Shown piece after piece: positions 62,023 through 64,000 of a DNA stretch of 64,000 bases (positions are counted from its first letter, which is position 1; every line of letters begins with the position of its first letter). A program made the position numbers and the translations under genes. Source of the stretch: Heliobacterium chlorum (GTDB lineage Bacteria > Bacillota > Desulfitobacteriia > Heliobacteriales > Heliobacteriaceae); contig NZ_JACVHF010000005.1 in assembly GCF_014502795.1 (NCBI RefSeq), positions 62,001 to 126,000 on the forward strand, in the 5' to 3' direction. Below the pieces are notes generated by a model that was not told the DNA's origin, ran no database searches, and saw only the letters and a list, made by a program, of their open reading frames with translations.

Positions 62023-62715
62023 ATGATGATGGAAGCGATAGATGTAACTAAAAGATTTGGTAAGGATACGGTTCTTGCATCCGTATCCTTTAGACTTGAC
62101 AAGGGACAGTCCATGGCGGTCTTAGGACCTTCCGGTAGCGGCAAAACGACACTTTTATCGTTACTTGGGCTGCTTTTGACACCTAGTTCCGGTGAGATTT
62201 TATTCCAAGGTCAAAGGATTCAAGGGTTATCGGATAGGGAATTATCGAATCTGCGCAATCATCAGTTGGGCTACGTTTTCCCAAGTTCCCAGTTGATCGG
62301 GTCGCTGACAGTATGGGATAACATCCTGTTACCGGCCCGTCTTGCCGGAAAGACAAGGGAAAAGCAAAAGCGGTCGAGAGAGCTTATTGAACAGCTCGGA
62401 TTGGCAACCCGCATGGACCATCTCCCTCATCAACTCAGTTTTGGTCAAAAACGCCGTGCAGCTTTAGCTCGGGCACTCGTCATGGAACCTCAACTTATTT
62501 TGGCAGACGAACCGACCAATGATTTAGACGACAACATGGCAAAAGAGGTTTCTCGGGTTTTGCAGGGTGCAAAAGCTAGAGGTATCTCTTTGATCATAGC
62601 TACCCATGACTATCCACTCGCTGAGAGCATGGAACGACGATTTCGGATTGACCGGGGAAGACTGAGCGATGTGACAGTTACGGACCGGGAGCTTGGCGAA
62701 CGGAAGGGTGGGTAA
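62023..62715 (+). CDS. MacB/LolD-type ABC transporter ATPase
   Basis: A 230-residue ATPase: Walker A GPSGSGKTT, Walker B LILADEPTNDLD, signature LSFGQ in place of LSGGQ, and the H-loop ATHD. It belongs to the MacB/LolD/FtsE branch, which handles lipoproteins or peptides. Start among several ATGs in a row (62023-62029), with GGGAAG upstream. It ends 1 bp before the permease. Confidence 0.9.
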   Translation: MMMEAIDVTKRFGKDTVLASVSFRLDKGQSMAVLGPSGSGKTTLLSLLGLLLTPSSGEILFQGQRIQGLSDRELSNLRNHQLGYVFPSSQLIGSLTVWDNILLPARLAGKTREKQKRSRELIEQLGLATRMDHLPHQLSFGQKRRAALARALVMEPQLILADEPTNDLDDNMAKEVSRVLQGAKARGISLIIATHDYPLAESMERRFRIDRGRLSDVTVTDRELGERKGG

Positions 62716-62716
62716 T

Positions 62717-63919
62717 ATGCTGTATCTCGTTTGGCAAAGCCTTAACCGCCGGCCTTTTCAATGTGTCGCCGCTTTATTGGGAATCGCCGTCGGAGTAGCG
62801 ATTCTTATGACGGTATTTCTGTTGTACCAGGGCGTAGAAGAAGGAACACGTGTGGGCAAAAGCCGGATGGGTGCCGATTTGTTGGTTTTACCGGCGAATG
62901 TCGACGTCGAGCCAGGGCAAGCCCTATTTGCAGGAGCTCCGTTGAATGTATATATGCCCAAGCATCTCGCCGATGAGGTCAAAAAAATCCCTGGTGTGCG
63001 AACCGTAGAAGGGAGATTTTTTACTCAGACCTTGAATCAGCAATGCTGTTCCTTCGAAGAAGTGACACGCCTAGTTGGAATTGAACCGAAAATTGGTGGT
63101 GTCATCGGTGCGTTAGTACCAGAACTGCAAGCAAAAGAATTGGCTCCCGACGAGATCCTCGTCGGAGGGAGTGTCGTGGGAGGAAATAAGAACAGCCGGA
63201 TTTTTGTACTCGGTCAAATGTTTAAAATCGCCGGTGTATTGGAGACGACCGGTACCGGATTGGACAAATCGATACTGATGTCGATAGACATAGCCAAGGA
63301 GCTGGCACGAAACAGCAAAGCGCTTCGGTCTTACTGGGAACAGCAGGGTTCTCCGGAAAACTTATTATCGGAACTCCTTGTAGAAGTGGAGAATCCTCGA
63401 CAGATCGAAGCGGTAACCGAAGCAATTCAGGTTCTCGGACCCCTGCGTGTCGTCCAGACAAGCGAAGTGTTTCTGAACGTCAAAAAACAGATGCAATTGA
63501 TCTTTATTCTTTTAACAGGTTCGGGATTGTTAGCGGTGTTGTCCAGCACCGTTCATCTTTTCGCCCGATCAGCCAGTGTAACTTGGGAGCGTAAGGGAGA
63601 ATGGGGCCTTTACCGGGCCTTGGGCGCTTCTCGTCTATATCTGATCGGGCTAGTTCTGCTCGAATCGTTGCTCTTGTCGCTGGGCGGTGCCATCTTAGGG
63701 GTTGGACTAGGGGGATACATCTACGAACTGACGTTATCGTTGATTCAATCTTACCAGGGTATCCCCTTTTTACCTCCATCGATTTCGTCGATTCTTTTCG
63801 GAGTTGTCAGTACTGTGGCATTCTTTACAGGCGTTGGACTGCTGGCATCATCTTTGGCTGCGAACGCAGCCGGAAAAATTCAGCCGTCGCTGGCGATGGC
63901 TAAAAGTGATATTCAGTAA
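62717..63919 (+). CDS. MacB/FtsX-type ABC transporter permease
   Basis: A 400-residue permease with an N-terminal helix (VAALLGIAVGVAILMTVFLLYQG), a large external MacB-like domain (about 45-265) that includes a CC pair (NQQCCSFEE), and three C-terminal helices in the FtsX arrangement (ERKGEWGLYRALGASRLYLIGLVLLESLLLS). It forms a mechanotransmission-type exporter with the preceding ATPase. ATG 62717 has GGGTGGG; an earlier in-frame ATG at 62693 lies inside the ATPase gene. Confidence 0.88.
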   Translation: MLYLVWQSLNRRPFQCVAALLGIAVGVAILMTVFLLYQGVEEGTRVGKSRMGADLLVLPANVDVEPGQALFAGAPLNVYMPKHLADEVKKIPGVRTVEGRFFTQTLNQQCCSFEEVTRLVGIEPKIGGVIGALVPELQAKELAPDEILVGGSVVGGNKNSRIFVLGQMFKIAGVLETTGTGLDKSILMSIDIAKELARNSKALRSYWEQQGSPENLLSELLVEVENPRQIEAVTEAIQVLGPLRVVQTSEVFLNVKKQMQLIFILLTGSGLLAVLSSTVHLFARSASVTWERKGEWGLYRALGASRLYLIGLVLLESLLLSLGGAILGVGLGGYIYELTLSLIQSYQGIPFLPPSISSILFGVVSTVAFFTGVGLLASSLAANAAGKIQPSLAMAKSDIQ

Positions 63920-63953
63920 ATTGATAATGCGCTGAACATCTGACTTCTTTATA

Positions 63954-64000
63954 TTGACAAGGGAAAAGTAAGAATGTACTATATGGATTATCCAAGATTG
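63954..64000 (+). promoter_or_regulatory. Promoter and start of leader RNA copy C, cut by the window
   Basis: -35 TTGACA (63954-63959), spacer 17, -10 TACTAT (63977-63982), then TGGATTATCC, matching TAGATTATCC before copy B. The aptamer part would lie beyond base 64000. It predicts a third gene or operon of the same regulon just to the right. Confidence 0.65.

Overview
The window looks like chromosome of an anaerobic, spore-forming Gram-positive bacterium of the Clostridia (Peptococcaceae or Heliobacteriaceae-like). Supporting signs are a SpoVG-family gene, a ferredoxin-type [FeFe] hydrogenase, an oxygen-sensitive nitrogenase-like reductase, strong GGAGG-type ribosome sites with many TTG and GTG starts, several secreted proteins with copper-amine-oxidase-type stalk domains, and dense hairpin plus T-run terminators. 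The exact genus is inference. No rRNA, tRNA or CRISPR array was seen.

Bases 1-31000 are accessory and rearranged. They hold the end of a large DExH helicase followed by iterated GTATACAA repeats, an arsenic operon (arsR, arsD and two half-size arsA genes, no efflux pump), a MerR/MFS locus, a D,D-carboxypeptidase, and a kinase/phosphatase module (FHA protein, transmembrane Ser/Thr kinase, secreted protease with a cytosolic FHA tail, two PP2C phosphatases). Next come a MarR-controlled pair, a MerR/aldo-keto reductase locus, a metallo-beta-lactamase-fold hydrolase, a second arsenic operon (MarR, methyltransferase, arsM) and the hydrogenase. Three different gene 3' ends (a CO dehydrogenase, an aldo-keto reductase and an MmcQ/YjbR gene) each occur twice, mostly as headless fragments, so this part has been repeatedly duplicated and deleted.

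Bases 32000-41600 form a cyclic-di-GMP and exopolysaccharide block: a Cache-GGDEF diguanylate cyclase, a double-kinase hybrid sensor with its REC-BTAD regulator, PgaC/PgaD-like poly-N-acetylglucosamine synthase genes and a tandem HD-GYP protein. Bases 41700-56000 carry mostly single metabolic genes: a thioesterase, a DUF1847 protein, a flavin reductase, an HD-DUF429 fusion, an ECF sigma operon, a TctBAC carboxylate transporter, and a NapH-like iron-sulfur membrane protein with a Met/His-rich partner.

Bases 57000-64000 are the most interesting part. Two nitrogenase component 1-like subunits are followed by an MtaA/UroD-type methyltransferase and a MacB-like ABC transporter. A structured leader with its own promoter and a terminator that competes with an upstream helix stands before this operon. 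It occurs again before a neighbouring small membrane-protein gene, and a third copy begins at the right edge. This looks like a riboswitch-controlled regulon built around a nitrogenase-like reductase that keeps the P-cluster cysteines but lacks the usual FeMo-co histidine.
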